This document shows, piece by piece, positions 1-12,639 of a DNA stretch of 64,000 nucleotides. The stretch is from NCBI GenBank assembly GCA_963556495.2, contig OY747710.1, positions 36,477,000 through 36,540,999 on the forward strand. The letters run 5' to 3'. The position numbers were made by a program, and so were the translations under genes. A model generated the notes under the pieces. That model worked only from the letters and a program-made list of their open reading frames with translations, did no database searches and had not been told where the DNA came from. Numbering within the stretch: position 1 is the first letter of the stretch; every line of letters starts with the position of its first letter. Source of the DNA: Valencia hispanica. Lineage: Eukaryota > Chordata > Actinopteri > Cyprinodontiformes > Valenciidae.

Positions 1-19
1 GTCTGCCTCCATACCCACA

Positions 20-226
20 GGCAGAGAGAGGGGAAAAAACAAAACAAAACAAAAAAGGAAAAAGGAACATCGACAAAACAAACCAAACATCGTGAACTAA
101 GAACTAAACAACCACGTCACACAAAATGGATATAAAAATACAACAACAATGTCACAGAAAAACTCATGGTACCGATTAATCAAGCTCTAGTAATGATAAC
201 CTCAGCCCAAGAATATATGTGTAAAA
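20..226. repeat. Dispersed repeat, copy 1 of a pair
   Basis: This segment starts with a GGCAGAGAGAGGGG motif and an A-rich run, and continues through to GAATATATGTGTAAA. It is nearly identical, in the same orientation, to 7617-7810. Shared landmarks include AACATCGACAAAACAAACC and AATCAAGCTCTAGTAATGA. In this copy the similarity stops at about 226; in the second copy it runs into the GC-rich block. The family is not recognised. Confidence 0.8.
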
Positions 227-3119
227 CATGATTTGTAAACCGTAAAATACATTTTTTTCCGTAACTTTGGGTACTTGCAATTGTGTGTTCAAATGTACAC
301 ACAAATATTAAGAAATCACGAGTACAAAATACATTTACAGACGCACAATTTCAAATTACCCTAACTTCAAACTAACTATGAATTCAAAACGGTTCCTATG
401 CATACAAATCATTAAATACGTATGTACCAACGGCCTGATACACAGACAAAACCACATTTACACATAGATCAGGGTTACAAGTGCACGGAGGGTTTTGAGA
501 CTCATTTTTGGCCTCCAGATTTGTGTGTACATGATGCATTTATTTGCTGGTAGAATGCTTGGTTGGTGTTGGAGGCGAGCTGATTTAAAGACAGTAATTT
601 AAGCTTAAGGTTACAACAGGATAACACACTGCCTACGTGGTAAAAACATGTATGTGCTAAAAACTCACAAACACTACTAAGCACTGTATTTACCAAGAAT
701 AAACATCCAATTATTTGTGTAAATCTTTGAACAATAATTCAACTAAAGATTTACTAAAGATTATAAAAACAGATATTCACGCCTGTGGTAGATCATAAAA
801 ATCCCACTTATGACTTAATGTGTCTACAGGTGAAGACAAATTGCTCTGAAAATTAGAGCAATGCTTTGAAGTAGAAAGAAATTCATAACTATGCAGGGGG
901 AGACAAGAAACCTGTCTATTTCTTCAAGAAGCAGCCATGCATAGTAATGTAAATTATGAGATGTAAAATGCTACCACAGGCCTAAAGACACTTTGTAGCT
1001 ACGGTGTTTTAAATACCTTCACTTCTATAGGAGTTGTTCTATGATACAGGATAAAATCTCAGGCACCGTTTTATCAAATTTTGCTTATCAACATAAGAGA
1101 GACACTGAATGTTGGGCAGTGTGTTCCTTAGCAAATCAATAGAGCATTCTCTGGATTTAAAAATGAAGAAGGGTCTCCCTTTAAAAAAAAAAATGGTGTC
1201 AGGAAAAAAAGATCGTGTGAGGATTAGGACTGCTTTAGTTGAGCTCATTTACATCCCCAGCATCAGCAATCTAATGCTACTTGAGGAGGGATTAAACCTC
1301 TCTCCCCTTGACTTTATTTAGATATGCAGCACTTGTCTTTCTACTTTGAAATATTTCCCCCCGAGGATAGAAAGAAAGGAACTCATGTATAATTTTCAAC
1401 ACTACCTAAGTTTTTTTCCTTTGTGATCATACCCATGTTAATGTAAAGCTGTGGCACTTTCTACAGAATGTCTCTCATTTGCTCTGCAGCCTGTCATGTC
1501 AAATACCAGTTAGGCGGAAGAATGGAAATAGGTCTATAATGGGGGTAGAGGTACATTTATATTGCTTCATGCTCGTTGCTGTGGCTCATTTCATTATAGC
1601 AGCCATCTTTTGCCATTTTGAAGTTTTAAATGAGCTATAAGAAAAGAAGAGGAGGATTCAATGAGCAATTAGAAATTAAATGAACAATGAAAATGCACAA
1701 TAAAAGTAAGGATTTTTTCTGTTTCATGAATGACATTTTAATGATTTTAATCACCATCATCTCATTATTCAAGTTACAATCCGTTTTTACTGGACATGGA
1801 ATCTAATTTCTAAAATTCAAATTCTTAATCAAATTTTAGCTTGTAGTGCTCAGCTATTAAGCCAATTCCATTATAAAGGAACAACCTGTAACAATTCATA
1901 TTAAAAGAAAATGTTTCATTTAGCACAGCTAAAACAGCAACGTTTTTCACTGAAGTGTCAGTTGGCATAGCTGAATGTCAGTTTGGTTTGCTTTATTTTT
2001 TTTTAAACAAAGCACTCCTGTAGCCTAATTTTCCTAGTTTGTTGAAGACTGGCTGGCAGCCAAAATGACAGCATATTAATAGACCATATTCTAAGGTTAC
2101 CATGCTGTCCCCTGTTTGCAGTTTCACTGCATAGTTTAATAAATGTCAAGAGACAATTTCGACAGAAAGGATCAAAACGGACTTCTGGGAGGTGTGATGG
2201 AATGCACTGTAGCCATTAATTTTTCTTTGTGGTTTTTTTTTTCTGTCCATCGTTGATTTTGTCATATTTCTCTTCCTTTAGAATAATTTTCTGCCAGTCC
2301 ATCAGTTTTACTGACTTTATTCTTACACAGTAAAATACAAATATTCTGCACATCAAATTAAGACCTCTGTCTATGATTATTTTGTCAACTTTCGGAAGCC
2401 ATATTAAGCACTATGAACGACACTTTTCTAAATAGAAAAACAAAAAAATGATCTTACTTTACCACCATGTTTCTCTTTTTAATGTCAGTCTGTATGCTCT
2501 TGTTTGAGAGAGCGAACACATGAAAAAATATTCACTTTCCCTTCTGGCCAAAATAACATAACCGATGGAAATGAAAATGCCACTTTGGAGGGAAAAAATA
2601 CTACTTTTGAGCACCACAAACTTCTTATGAGACATAAAACCCCACAGTTCAAGTAAAATATAGCTAAAAATGAGTTCTTACTCACTTAATTAACATTTCT
2701 GCTGCTGTGACTTGCACATGTGTTTTTCACCGTTTATATTCAGTTAACTTCTTGGAAATAATACGTTTACTTTTTAATGCACAACTACACATGCAGATAC
2801 TGTAAAAAATGTTGTTAAATGATCCTACGCAGTTGTCCATTCTATTATGATTATGCCACTATATTTTTAATAACTGCACTGTGTGGTTTTGTAATTTTGT
2901 CCTTAACGTACATATTATTCTTAATTCTGTTTTTATATTTTTATACTTTTCTTGTGCAAATCTAAATGTTTCTATTATCTGTACTATACTTTGCTGCTGT
3001 TACAGCTGAATTTCCGCTTTGTGGGACAATACAAGGATTATTCTTTTATTCTTCTTCTGTCCATCATAATACGTGTTGTTCACAACTCAGCTAAACTTTC
3101 AGGCCAATGGTAAAATGCA
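227..3119. other. Intronic DNA without recognised feature
   Basis: AT-rich sequence with short homopolymer runs (for example A runs near 1184 and T runs near 2228). Short open frames occur, but none has a recognisable domain or compositional sign of coding. Nothing supportable was found. Confidence 0.5.
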
Positions 3120-4120
3120 AAAAAGCAAGGCCTCATTTTACTGGCTACAAAAAAAGTTTTGGAGTGGCCTAGTCAGAGTTTAGATTCAAATCTTATTTAG
3201 ATGCTGTACATTAGGGGTGTGCCAAAAAATCGATTCACAGAAGAATCTAGATTCTCATTTGCAACAATTCAGAATCAATCTGAAATGTCCAAGAATCGAT
3301 TTAATAAATAAATAAAATCAGCTGGCTGTTGGCCTCCATTTTTGTAACTAGCCTATACGGGGACAGTTCATGTCCATTTTCTTTCATGATTTGTTGAAAA
3401 TCATATAATCAGTTGCATAGTTTACAGTTCAATTGTTGCAAAAGACACTGTCATGAACATTTCAGAGACAGGTAGCTGAGGGGTACTACTTTTTATTTTA
3501 AAAGAAGCACTTTATTTTCATAACTTGTTATCCTTTAAGTTTCTGAGTCTGACTGAGAAATATAGATGTTTTTTTGTCTTCACTGTTTGTGTTCTACATG
3601 ATATTTGTGGTAAACTCCAACTTTCCTGTGAAATGCATCTATTTGAAACCATTTTGTATTAAGTAGAAGCACTTTATTTTTGTTCCAACTTATTTTATAG
3701 CTAGCTACTAATGAGTAGCAATTGAGAACCAGACAATGTTTTTGATAAAAGGCACTTCCCTGAAAATTTAACTTAATAAATGAGAAAAAGACACTTTAAT
3801 GTCTCCGTTTGTCATTCTGTATAGCAAAGGAGATGAGAGTAGATCATGATTAGAAACCCGATTAAAAAACATTATGAATAAAATCGAATCCTTTTGGATC
3901 GAAAATCGTTTTGAATCGAAAATCGATTTTGAATCGAATCGTGGCCTCAAGAATCGGAATCGAATTGAATCGTGAGATGGTAAAAAATTCCCACCCCTAC
4001 TGTACATGCTTCAAAACTCTCCAAGGTGGCTGATTAAAACAATTTTTCAAAGAAAACCAAAATTCCTCCAGATCGTTCAAATTTGTTGCCAGCAAGGGTG
4101 ATAGTTGGAGGGGGACCTAC
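3120..4120 (+). mobile_element. Tc1-like transposon remnant, split by a hAT MITE
   Basis: Two pieces of one Tc1/mariner-type transposase 3' region flank the insertion at 3212-3999. The left piece (about 3120-3211) carries TTTTGGAGTGGCCTAGTCAG and the right piece (4000-4120) carries TCTCCAAGGTGGCTGATTAA and AAAATTCCTCCAGA. These phrases are typical of the C-terminal part of fish Tc1 transposases and are collinear once the insert is removed. Both are degenerate, and no intact frame remains. Confidence 0.7.
3212..3999. mobile_element. hAT-type MITE with 8-bp target duplication
   Basis: A 788-bp non-autonomous element. It begins TAGGGGTGTGCC and ends with the inverted form CCCACCCCTA, so the termini are inverted repeats. 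Flanks are a perfect 8-bp direct duplication, CTGTACAT at 3204-3211 and 4000-4007. Eight-base duplications are the hallmark of hAT transposases. The interior near both ends is rich in ATCGATT/GAATCG palindromic words, which may be subterminal binding sites. It has no transposase frame. Confidence 0.85.
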
Positions 4121-6079
4121 AGTGTATGGGAACAGGTTTTGTGTTGCTGTGTTCACCTTAAAACAATCAGTGATGAGCAGAATGCAGGATCTCTGAGGAT
4201 ATAAGATCAAAAGGACCACCTGGCTGCATAGAGCAGGAGCCCCAGATATTGCTGTGAGATTGTGGCTCAAGCAGTGCCCATGCAGCCCCACAACGAAGGG
4301 ATTCTTCTGGCCTGTAGCAACAAAGGCTACCACACTCCCTAAATGCAATGGAACCCTTCATATGCAGCTTTTCCCTGCCTCAATGCCAATAACATTTCAA
4401 ACATTTGCCAAGTGATTGTCATTGCTTTGTGTTTCCTATTGTGAAGTGAAATACTACATACAGTATTTACTGTTGGTTTTGGTATTTCTCACCATTAAAT
4501 ATTAAAGGTGAGAGAGATCTTTAACTCCATTGAAGATTACCTCTGGTTGAAAGAGCTCACATTTCTAATTTAACTGCCTCAGCAACTGACAATCAAATGT
4601 ACTGATAAAAAGTAGCTATGACCTGCTTTTCACAGAACATGCTGCTCTTCATGGGAAACCACTGCGTGACCATTAAGAAACAACAAGAAGCACAAGAGGA
4701 AATATTTGTAAAATTAAAAAATTTCCATAGCTTAAAGTATTAAAAAAACTCTGGGTCAAATCGCCTCCCATTTTGTTTGCCTGTTTTGTAACCAATACAG
4801 TTTCCTCCCCTTTTACTTCTATTTTACAACCATTGACCAATCATTTCATACCCATGTACTTATATTATTGTAAAATTGTTTAATTTCTTTAGGTATTTTC
4901 ATGAATGATATATATTATTTGTCATAAAATAGTTAAATCCCCACAAATAACTTAATTGCATTTTATTGTCTAAAAACTTTCACCACACCCTACTTCCATT
5001 TATAGAGGTTCTTATCCCAGAACAGTGATGAATAGAAATACATTTTCCAGTTGACTATGATTAAATACACTAGATTAGTACCCCTGATCAAACCAAAATA
5101 ACACATAACGGAAACATATGAAGTAAATTAAATAATATACATCTATTGTTTTTTTTTTTTACTAAACAGTCCACACCAGCGTTATGTTATCTGCAGCTGA
5201 TGGTCCAAAGCATGGTGCCAAGCGGCAGTCCTTTTTGAACCTATGCAATTGTGCAGTATTAATGCTTCTAAAAGAATTATCCACAGCTGACGTATAACAG
5301 TTTTGTCTTTCCATACTACATCTTTCTTATTTTCATCTGTTATGCAATACACTAAACTTGCAATATTTTTGTTTTAAAAAATAAAGTAGTCTTTTGGGGG
5401 GGAGGGATCTCTAAACCCTTATAGATCCTAAACATTCTGTTGGTTTGACTGAAGAAAGGCATACAGTTTCTGAATTTTTAGAGCGGTTGACAGATTTTTG
5501 ATTTTCTTGACCTAAAAAAGTAAATTTTAACCAAAAAGATCAGGAGTTGAGTGACTTTTTCTTTAAAAACACTTTCTATAGGGCAGTCAGTTTAATGCAG
5601 ATTTGGCTGCACCCAGGACTGCTTTTGAGTGAAAGTTGCTGGATATTTGTGGTGTTATTTACTATAAAATTTAAAATAATGTGAGAAAAAAAGGATAATA
5701 AAATGTTAATATTTTAAATTATATGTAACCTTTTCCATTTTTGGAACATTTAAATTCATTAATGAAAACTTTACTCCATTAGCATCAACACTCTGTGCAG
5801 GCAGGCCAAATATACAAAAGATTTCTTTAATTGTAGTTCGTGGGGTAGAAATGGTCCAGGAGCAATTTTGCACTTTGGACACCCGTCCTTAAGCAGCTTC
5901 CAGCATGTGGATATTTTTTCCTAATAACAGAATAGTGATTCTCACATAATGACAAAATTACCGGTAAAAAAAAAAATCCCTTGACTCAAAAAGAAAAACA
6001 TGTAATCTTGAAGTGTGAGTCACTTTCTTCTCGCAAACAGATACATAGAAATCACTAAAGTGCTGTTTTATTTCATATC
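4121..6079. other. Intronic DNA without recognised feature
   Basis: AT-rich sequence. 4130-4370 is moderately GC-balanced and opens short frames on the minus strand, but no domain is recognisable. It may be a further piece of repeat. A T run occurs near 5149-5160 and a G run near 5394-5403. Nothing else could be supported. Confidence 0.4.
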
Positions 6080-6470
6080 ATAGGTGTCAAACTGGCTGAA
6101 ACTGAGCTTTAATTGATATTTTCTTTATGCATTATGTCTTGCTACTCTAAGGCTTGGAATAGAATGGTGGGGTTTTCCTTTTAATTATTGTTATTGTTAA
6201 TATTGTTAACCTGTAAAGAAGGTCACCCTTGAAATTTAGCCCAGAAGGCTACAGAGAGAGATGCCTACCAGTTTTTTGGATTGATTGTGTTTATTTGACA
6301 TTTGGTTTCACATATACTTGTAGTAATAAGGTTTGATTGTTTTCATATGAAAAGATTTATCGTAATATCTGAGGAGAATGAAATATCATAAATATCAAGG
6401 CTGGCCCACGGCTTTGTCCGAGTTTTTAATATTGGCCCACTGTGTATTTAAGCTTGACATCCCTGCTTTA
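6080..6470. repeat. Candidate MITE of the GGTGTCAAAC type
   Basis: The left edge reads ATAGGTGTCAAACTGGC (about 6081) and the right edge reads AAGCTTGACATCCCTGC, whose reverse complement starts GCAGGGATGTCAAGC. The imperfect terminal inversion and the phrase GGCCCACTGTGTATTTAAG resemble common fish hAT-like MITEs. No clean target duplication was identified. Confidence 0.45.
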
Positions 6471-7489
6471 AATGAAACAGCATGAACTGATTTTTGTGAT
6501 GAAAAGGAGAATGAAAGAAAGTTTAAAAAAATAATGATTAAAGCAAGCAAATGCTAACTGAGATGAATAGTCAGTAAGTAAAGGTTTGATTTAGCATCGC
6601 AGTTTCAAGAAAATTAAAGTAACTTCAAAGATTGAAAGAAATCTGAGTCCCGTGACAAAACAGTTTGGTTCAGTTATTCGAATTTTTGTGATTAAAACAA
6701 ATTTGTATGTTCAATGAATGAAGGACTTGTCCAAGAGCCTTAAAGCATCCAGAAATAACGAAGAACACCTACATTTTAAAAAGACTTTGGGCTAATGCAA
6801 AAAATTATTATATGGGTCAGTTGCGAACAGTGGGGCTCATTTAGAAACAGAAAGTAATACATTGCATGATTTAAGACCTCTAGTCCATCATTCATCAACC
6901 AGCTGTCAGATAGAAATCATCATCATGCTGTAGTGTCTATTTTCATTCTGTATACTTTATGGCCTTGTAATAGAGCTTGACAACACAAACTTCCGGCCAT
7001 TCTACATTTCTTTAAACAAATGAAAACATTTACGTAACTCCCCATGAGAATCAAAATTTGACAATTAACACAAACACAATGCAATATATATATATAGATA
7101 TATCTAACTTATTGCATGTAAGGTACAGGCATTGTTTGCATGTGGGAAATTCCTTCTTTGGTCCTTTTGCAATGAAAAATTGTCCACTCATTAGTTAAAT
7201 ATAGAATAAAAGCTGTATAAACTATCGCTGAAAAACATTCATATATTCAAGCTAGTTGTCCCCCAGAGATAAATATTTAATTAACCCTTTTTTCTTTTTT
7301 TTTTTACGTGTCCTGTTTGGCAGTGTGGAGCTCAGAATTGGTGTCTGAGTACCAAGTAGAAGCCCAACAGATTTACTTTCACAAGCAGAGCACTACAGCT
7401 TTTGCTATAGTACTCCACTTGATATGTGTGAAAAATCTTTATTATGAATTGCTGGGGGTTTTATTTCCTGATGGACATGTTATAGACGG
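6471..7489. other. Intronic DNA without recognised feature
   Basis: AT-rich, with a short TA microsatellite at about 7084-7104 and a T run near 7293-7304. No gene or element was recognised. Confidence 0.5.
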
Positions 7490-7616
7490 AAAATTAAGGG
7501 GAAGAAAGAAAGAAGATGAAGAAGAGAGGTAGGAAACAAAAAGTCATGAGAGAGGGTGAGTTAAAAAAACAAGAGGGGAAGGGGAACAAAGAAAACACAG
7601 GAAAACATTGAAGGAC
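7490..7616. repeat. Purine-rich tract leading into the repeat block
   Basis: The + strand is almost entirely A and G here (runs such as GAAGAAAGAAAGAAGATGAAG). It borders the second copy of the 200-bp repeat and may belong to the same larger element. No gene is supported. Confidence 0.5.
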
Positions 7617-7810
7617 GGCAGAGAGAGGGGGAAAAAAAACAAAAAGGAACATCGACAAAACAAACCAAACATCTTGAACTAAGAACTAAACTTGCAACAT
7701 CACACGAAAATGGATTTAAAAATACAACAACAATGTCGCAGAAAAACTCATGGTACTGATTAATCAAGCTCTAGTAATGATAACCTCAGACCAAGAATAT
7801 ATCTGTAAAC
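7617..7810. repeat. Dispersed repeat, copy 2 of a pair
   Basis: Close match in the same orientation to 20-226 with a few substitutions and small indels. Here it is directly followed by the GC-rich block, suggesting that the block and this segment may be parts of one larger repeat of which copy 1 retains only one end. Confidence 0.8.
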
Positions 7811-7829
7811 ACCTGAGAGCCCACATCTA

Positions 7830-10410
7830 TCTGTGTGTGTGTGCATTCTGGTGCAGATAAGGTTTCTCCATAAGAGTGTTCGATGGATGGTGTGAGCAGG
7901 CATCAATCCGTCTCCCAGGAAACAATGCAGACATGAAGGCGATTGGAGCCAGGACGTCCAAAGGACCCCCGAGCCCCAGGCGGACCGGGGCAGGGCCGAC
8001 CGCATCCCCCAAGAGAGGAGCAAAGGAGAACCCCAGGGGAACGTCCAGCGGCTACTATGCAGGGGCCCGGGGGGGCAGCAGTGACGTAACCGGGAGAGCT
8101 GGGGCCCAGGGGCGCCCCACCCCCCAGCAGGGACCCGACAAGGGACCGGCCGACGAGGGGCCGCCGGCACCACAGGGGCCGCGGCCAGCCGCCACGCGCC
8201 ACCACCACCCTGGGCCAATCCCCACCGCCAACATCCCAGCGCCCCACCCCTGCCCCACGTCAGGGCGCCCCACCGATAGCCGCAGCGGACAGACGGCATC
8301 CCCAGGCCAAGCTCAGCCAGCACCTGGACACCAAATTGTACCAGCTCCCGAGTCCTGATCCCACGCAACGCAGAGCGCCGAGACCAGGCATCCAACAAAG
8401 GCCAGGGCCGGTCCAACCCGCCAACGAACCGACCACGCATGGTGCGCACAGAACAGGTGATCGAACGAGCAGAGACGCTGGATCTGTATCCCGCCGAGCC
8501 ACCGAGCAGGCACCACCCAACAATCCCAAACCTGGCACCCCTAAAAGAAGTGCCCCAACAAACTAAAGGACGATATCGGCCCAGCGCATCAGCCAATTGA
8601 CACACCGGCCTCCCCAGGCCCGGCCAGGCACGCACCAGGTCCGAACCGGATTGACCACCAACGCACCAGTAGGCAGGGGCATCCATCACTGGCGGGGAGT
8701 GATGGAGGGGAAATAGGCCCCCCATTAAATGTAAGGCCTGGGGTGCGCCAGGCGAGAGGGCAGCCCAAGGCCCAACCTGACAGGCAGACAAAGACATACA
8801 GACACAGTCATACGTTCCCTCCCTCTTAAACACATACATTCTCACTGACTCACCAAGACACCCAAGAAATGACGCTGTACCCTCACTCACACACCCCATA
8901 CACACTTTATGCTCCCAGGTCCAGGTACCGATGCCCCAGTAGAGCCACCAGCCCCCAAACCCGGGAGATGGACACCATACCTTCTAGGATGGGGACAAGC
9001 AGACCGCCAAGGGCCCCACAGTGGCGAAGCAGCCCGACAGCCTAGGACCCCGACCAGACCACCTGTTCCTCCTCCAGACCCCAACCCCTGATGGCCCGTA
9101 GCGAACAGGGGTGTGAGAAGACCCCTAGCCTCTATCCTCCCGCTCGAGTATGGTGTTGATGCGTGTTGTTATAATGTGCATTTAAAACAGAGGGGTGGGA
9201 TGTGGGGAAGGCAGTCACACATCCCCCAACCCCCACCCCGAGCCCTCAGTGTCTATATGTGGTTTAACAGTGGGCACCGGCACCAGAGGTGAAGCTGATT
9301 GAACCGTTCCCCCTCTGGATGCCGAAAAGTGTGCTCACCCCAAAGTCCCTACATGCTTGTTGCATGAAAATGTTATAAGTGGGAGTGTCTAAGTTGTATA
9401 TTAAAATTGGGACCCAGGACGCCACGGGGGTTTCCCTCCTCGCATCCCAGTGATGTGCCCATGCCCAAACACTCTATATGAGTGGTAAAGTGATGGAGCG
9501 GGTGGACAGAGGTGTTCGGGGAAGGGGAGGGAAGGACTGGGAGACAAAATGTCTTCCCAGGGAGCCAGCTCCCCCACTGACCCCAATAGGCACTGCTGTT
9601 CACCGGGATCCACCAGGGGAGGGAGGCCATGGCACGTTCAACCCGGGGCCCACCGCCACAGCACCACCAAGCCCCATGGACCCCAAGGCAGTCCCCCCAG
9701 CCCCATCCCAGAAGGAGAACTAAACCCACCCTCACATTCGCTCCACTCTCAGAACACAAAAGACACTAGACACCCAGGTTGAGTTCGCCCCCTCCAGCAC
9801 ACCCCTCCCCCCCGTCCAAGTGCCCTCGTAGGGGGAGAGCACCTGTCACTAGTTAGCAATAGCCTCCCTGCCAGCAAAGGAGGCCCCCAGCGCCACCTGT
9901 GCATCGGAGGCCCCCTCAGCCCAAACCCTGGCAACGTACCTGCCCAGACCAGGAGCAAACCGATGAACCGGGCAGCCGACCCACCAGGCTGACATCCACC
10001 AGCCCCATTCCCGTGTGGATCGACCACTGCTGCTCAATGGCCCGGCAGGCAACCAAACCCAGCGCTCCACCCACCGCCCACTACCCGCAGGACTGACCGA
10101 ACCCGGGAAAACGCCCGACCCCAGTGCCCCGCAACGCATAAAGACCAAGACCCAGGAGCTAAGTCCAGTGCGAAAAAGGACTGATCAGGCCCAGAAATGC
10201 CACCCAACCGCCATGACCACCAGCCAGGCACCCCAACCAGCAAACAAGGCGAGACGCCATACAGGGACCAGCGATGACAATCGGCCCAGAGAAAAAGCGA
10301 GGCGGCCACGCATGCATGCCGGAGTCAGGAGTTAACACCCAAAGCCACCAAAGCCCAACCCCAGGTTGGGGCCACGACGTCCAGCGCCCTGTCCGCCTGT
10401 TAAACCATGG
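7830..10410. repeat. GC-rich, C/A-skewed block of unknown nature
   Basis: About 2.5 kb of GC-rich DNA with sharp edges in an otherwise AT-rich intron. The + strand is dominated by C and A (many CCC, CCA and CAC words) and is poor in T. Two GC-rich lobes (about 7900-8780 and 9560-10400) flank a more mixed centre (about 8790-9500) that includes ACACAC-like and AT-richer stretches. Long frames are open on both strands at once, including a 381-codon minus frame at 8905-7760. This is expected of GC-rich, stop-poor sequence and shows no recognised domain. It is probably the body of an uncharacterised repeat, but a domesticated or structural element cannot be excluded. Confidence 0.6.
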
Positions 10411-10771
10411 AATCTCCAATCATCTCCTTCAACACGATTAAAATATTTCCATCCCATCTGATTGCAAATATATTTATTGCTCTAATGAAGGGTTGTGTCA
10501 TGCTTTAGTACATGAGGAGCTGATATGTAAGTCAATCTCATTACTACCAATCTGTCAATCATTAAAAAGCAATTAACACTTAGCAGTTAATAAGAGGAGG
10601 TCAGAATGAACTCGTCACCTCCTAGTTTTAAGATTCTTAGGGGAACATTAATGTAAAATGACATCAAGTACTTTTTCAAACCACATTGTACAGCTGCAGT
10701 AAAAGTTAGGTATAGGACAAAAATACCACATCTCTATCAATTTTTAGTAATAAAAGAAACTTAAATCTCAC
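10411..10771. other. Short intronic stretch before the Sushi-1 donor
   Basis: AT-rich DNA between the GC-rich block and the exon. It contains only the donor signal (GTGAGATTTA read on the minus strand from 10771). Nothing else was seen. Confidence 0.5.
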
Positions 10772-10966
10772 CTCTGCATATTGGCACTGGGAAATCCCAC
10801 ACTGACACTCCAGCTGCACTGGTCACACAGGTGAGGAGTGAATGCCCATCCAGGACATAGCCTGTGACACATCGGTAACGAATCTTGTCACCAACGTTGA
10901 ACTGAGTGCCATTGCGTATCCCTTTGGGTGGAACTCCTGGGTTTCCACATGAGCTGCTTCGTAACT
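10772..10966 (-). CDS. csmd3: csmd3 exon encoding Sushi/CCP domain 1
   Basis: This 195-nt exon encodes one complete Sushi (complement control protein) module. Its 64 whole codons begin LRSSSCGNPGVPPKG and end WDFPVPICR. The four module cysteines are present at exon codons 6, 32, 45 and 63, as are the late Trp (codon 57) and the G-x-x-Y core in CVTGYVLDG. There is one N-glycosylation sequon, NGT. The acceptor is TTTTGTAG and the donor GAG|GTGAG; the incoming phase fits the preceding exon (joined Glu codon). The sequence is closest to the first Sushi of CSMD3 as known from vertebrates (SCGNPGVPPKG, DKIRY, WDFPVPICR). Family role: extracellular part of a large neuronal single-pass membrane protein implicated in dendrite development. 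The csmd3 assignment is strong; which fish paralogue, if duplicated, is unknown. Confidence 0.93.
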
Positions 10967-12559
10967 CTACAAAATTATATAAAGAAATAGGGACAAAATT
11001 ACTAAGATAAACAATTCATTCTATACCTGCTATCGTTACTTGTACTAAATTAGAAACCTTACCAGTTGTGAACATTTTTTGTCATTTTGAAATGGCAGGT
11101 TTGCCACAATGAGAGCAAACAGTAGAGTTGCATGAAGGTTTTTGCTTATTCAGACTGAACAGCTACAGCATATAGGGGAGGAAGATGAAATACATTGTCC
11201 AAGGAGGGCTGTACCACATCACTGCTACATTACCCATCTCTTTACATAAAAAAATTAATAGCATTAATTTATCATTGTGGGTGCAATAGCCCCATTTGGT
11301 TGGCTTTGAAAGATAGACACTAGACACCCGTGATAGATGGGAGATATGATTTTAAAAGTTAATCAGTGTTTTTAGATATTTATTGCAATAATGATTAATG
11401 ACAATAAGGATGACTCAAAAACTCATTGTAGTCTTTCAGGCATCCGTTGAAACAGAAATCCTCTATAAACAAAACTGTTTGATTAACAAATAGGCCACTT
11501 CTATAGATCGGTGCCATCTAGCAGGACAATTGTACTGCTAAAAAGCATCAACATGGCATTAAATGTATAAATATTAATTGATGCCATCATTGATATGCAC
11601 CGTGGAAGAAATAGCTTATAGAAATTCATAATACAGTACATTTGCAGGGCTTGTTATTATAATCAATTGGTTTATTGTTATGGTAAATGAGACATTTTAA
11701 TTATTGTACAACAATACAAGAATTGGGTTGGATGGCTGGATGATTGGATGGAGCCTTAGATGCAGACCACAATATCAGGAAATCTTTGTTCAAACCAGCC
11801 AACACACCTAATTATGTTCACAAATTAATCTTCACAGAACACAGAAAATATAATTGTGCAGAATGCACACTAAACATTTTATTATGTACTTACCTTGACT
11901 GACTTGTTTACAAACTAAGTTACTTATTAGGTGTACCTTATTATTTGTTGCACCATTTGAGTAATCTAGAAAATATTAAAAATATATTAGACTGTCAGTA
12001 ATAGGAAAGATCAATGTTCTGTAAAATCAAGAAATATTTATTGTGGTTACAGTATAGATTACCATTTAACGTGATGTACAGAGAGTTTGTGGTCACCACT
12101 CAGAAATAAATTCCTGAAAGTGACCCAAAAATAGGTATTATGAGGTATTTTACTTCATATTTCTCCAAAAATTGACAGCAACATTATATTTATTGTGGAA
12201 ATAGTATGGAAAAGGTAGTAGGTAGGTCATAAATTTAGAAAATTATGGTTAAAGCCTCTCACCTCCTCATCCTTTTGTTGTTTTTGCCTGTAAGGCTGCT
12301 TCAATTCCGTTCAATTCTCTATTACCGTAATGCACAGTGTATGCGCAAAGCTATTCTTTAAAAGAGCGCTAACGATGGAAGGCTTGACATCCTAATGTTC
12401 GAGGTTTCGGCTCCCTTGACCGCGGTCCCGAGTGGGTAATTCAACATTAGACATGGACATGTGCTTGTGAACTGTTGTCAAAAACTTAAGACGAGATGCA
12501 AAGGCGGTGAGGTGCTACTTGGGAGCTTCTAGCTTGCTAAACTAGCTTAACCAGGTTAG
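10967..12559. other. Intronic DNA without recognised feature
   Basis: AT-rich sequence directly upstream of the Sushi-1 exon. GC content rises after about 12300. No element, RNA gene or domain was recognised. Confidence 0.5.
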
Positions 12560-12639
12560 CATTCAATTGTTAACCATTGCACCCCGGCTCCTCCGTTTTC
12601 GTCTGTTTCCAGGAGAACTCCCTACCAAGGACAGGTCTG

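Larger units (their letters stand above)
1..10771 (-). other. csmd3: csmd3 intron (3' of Sushi-1 exon), partial
   Basis: This is the intron that follows the Sushi-1 exon in the direction of transcription (minus strand). It starts with the donor GTGAG at 10771-10767 and runs off the low end of the window. It holds the repeats listed separately (20-226, 3120-4120, 6080-6470, 7617-10410). No other conserved exon was seen. Confidence 0.8.

Noticed and set aside
7760..8905. 381-codon minus-strand frame, the longest in the window
   Set aside because: It lies in a GC-rich, stop-poor repeat where several frames are open on both strands at the same place. It has no domain, only compositional Gly/Trp/Pro richness, and no promoter or splice context.
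7830..10410. Bacterial contamination or horizontally acquired genes
   Set aside because: High GC alone suggested it, but there are no recognisable bacterial genes, ribosome-binding sites or operon structure. The adjoining 200-bp unit also occurs elsewhere in the same intron.
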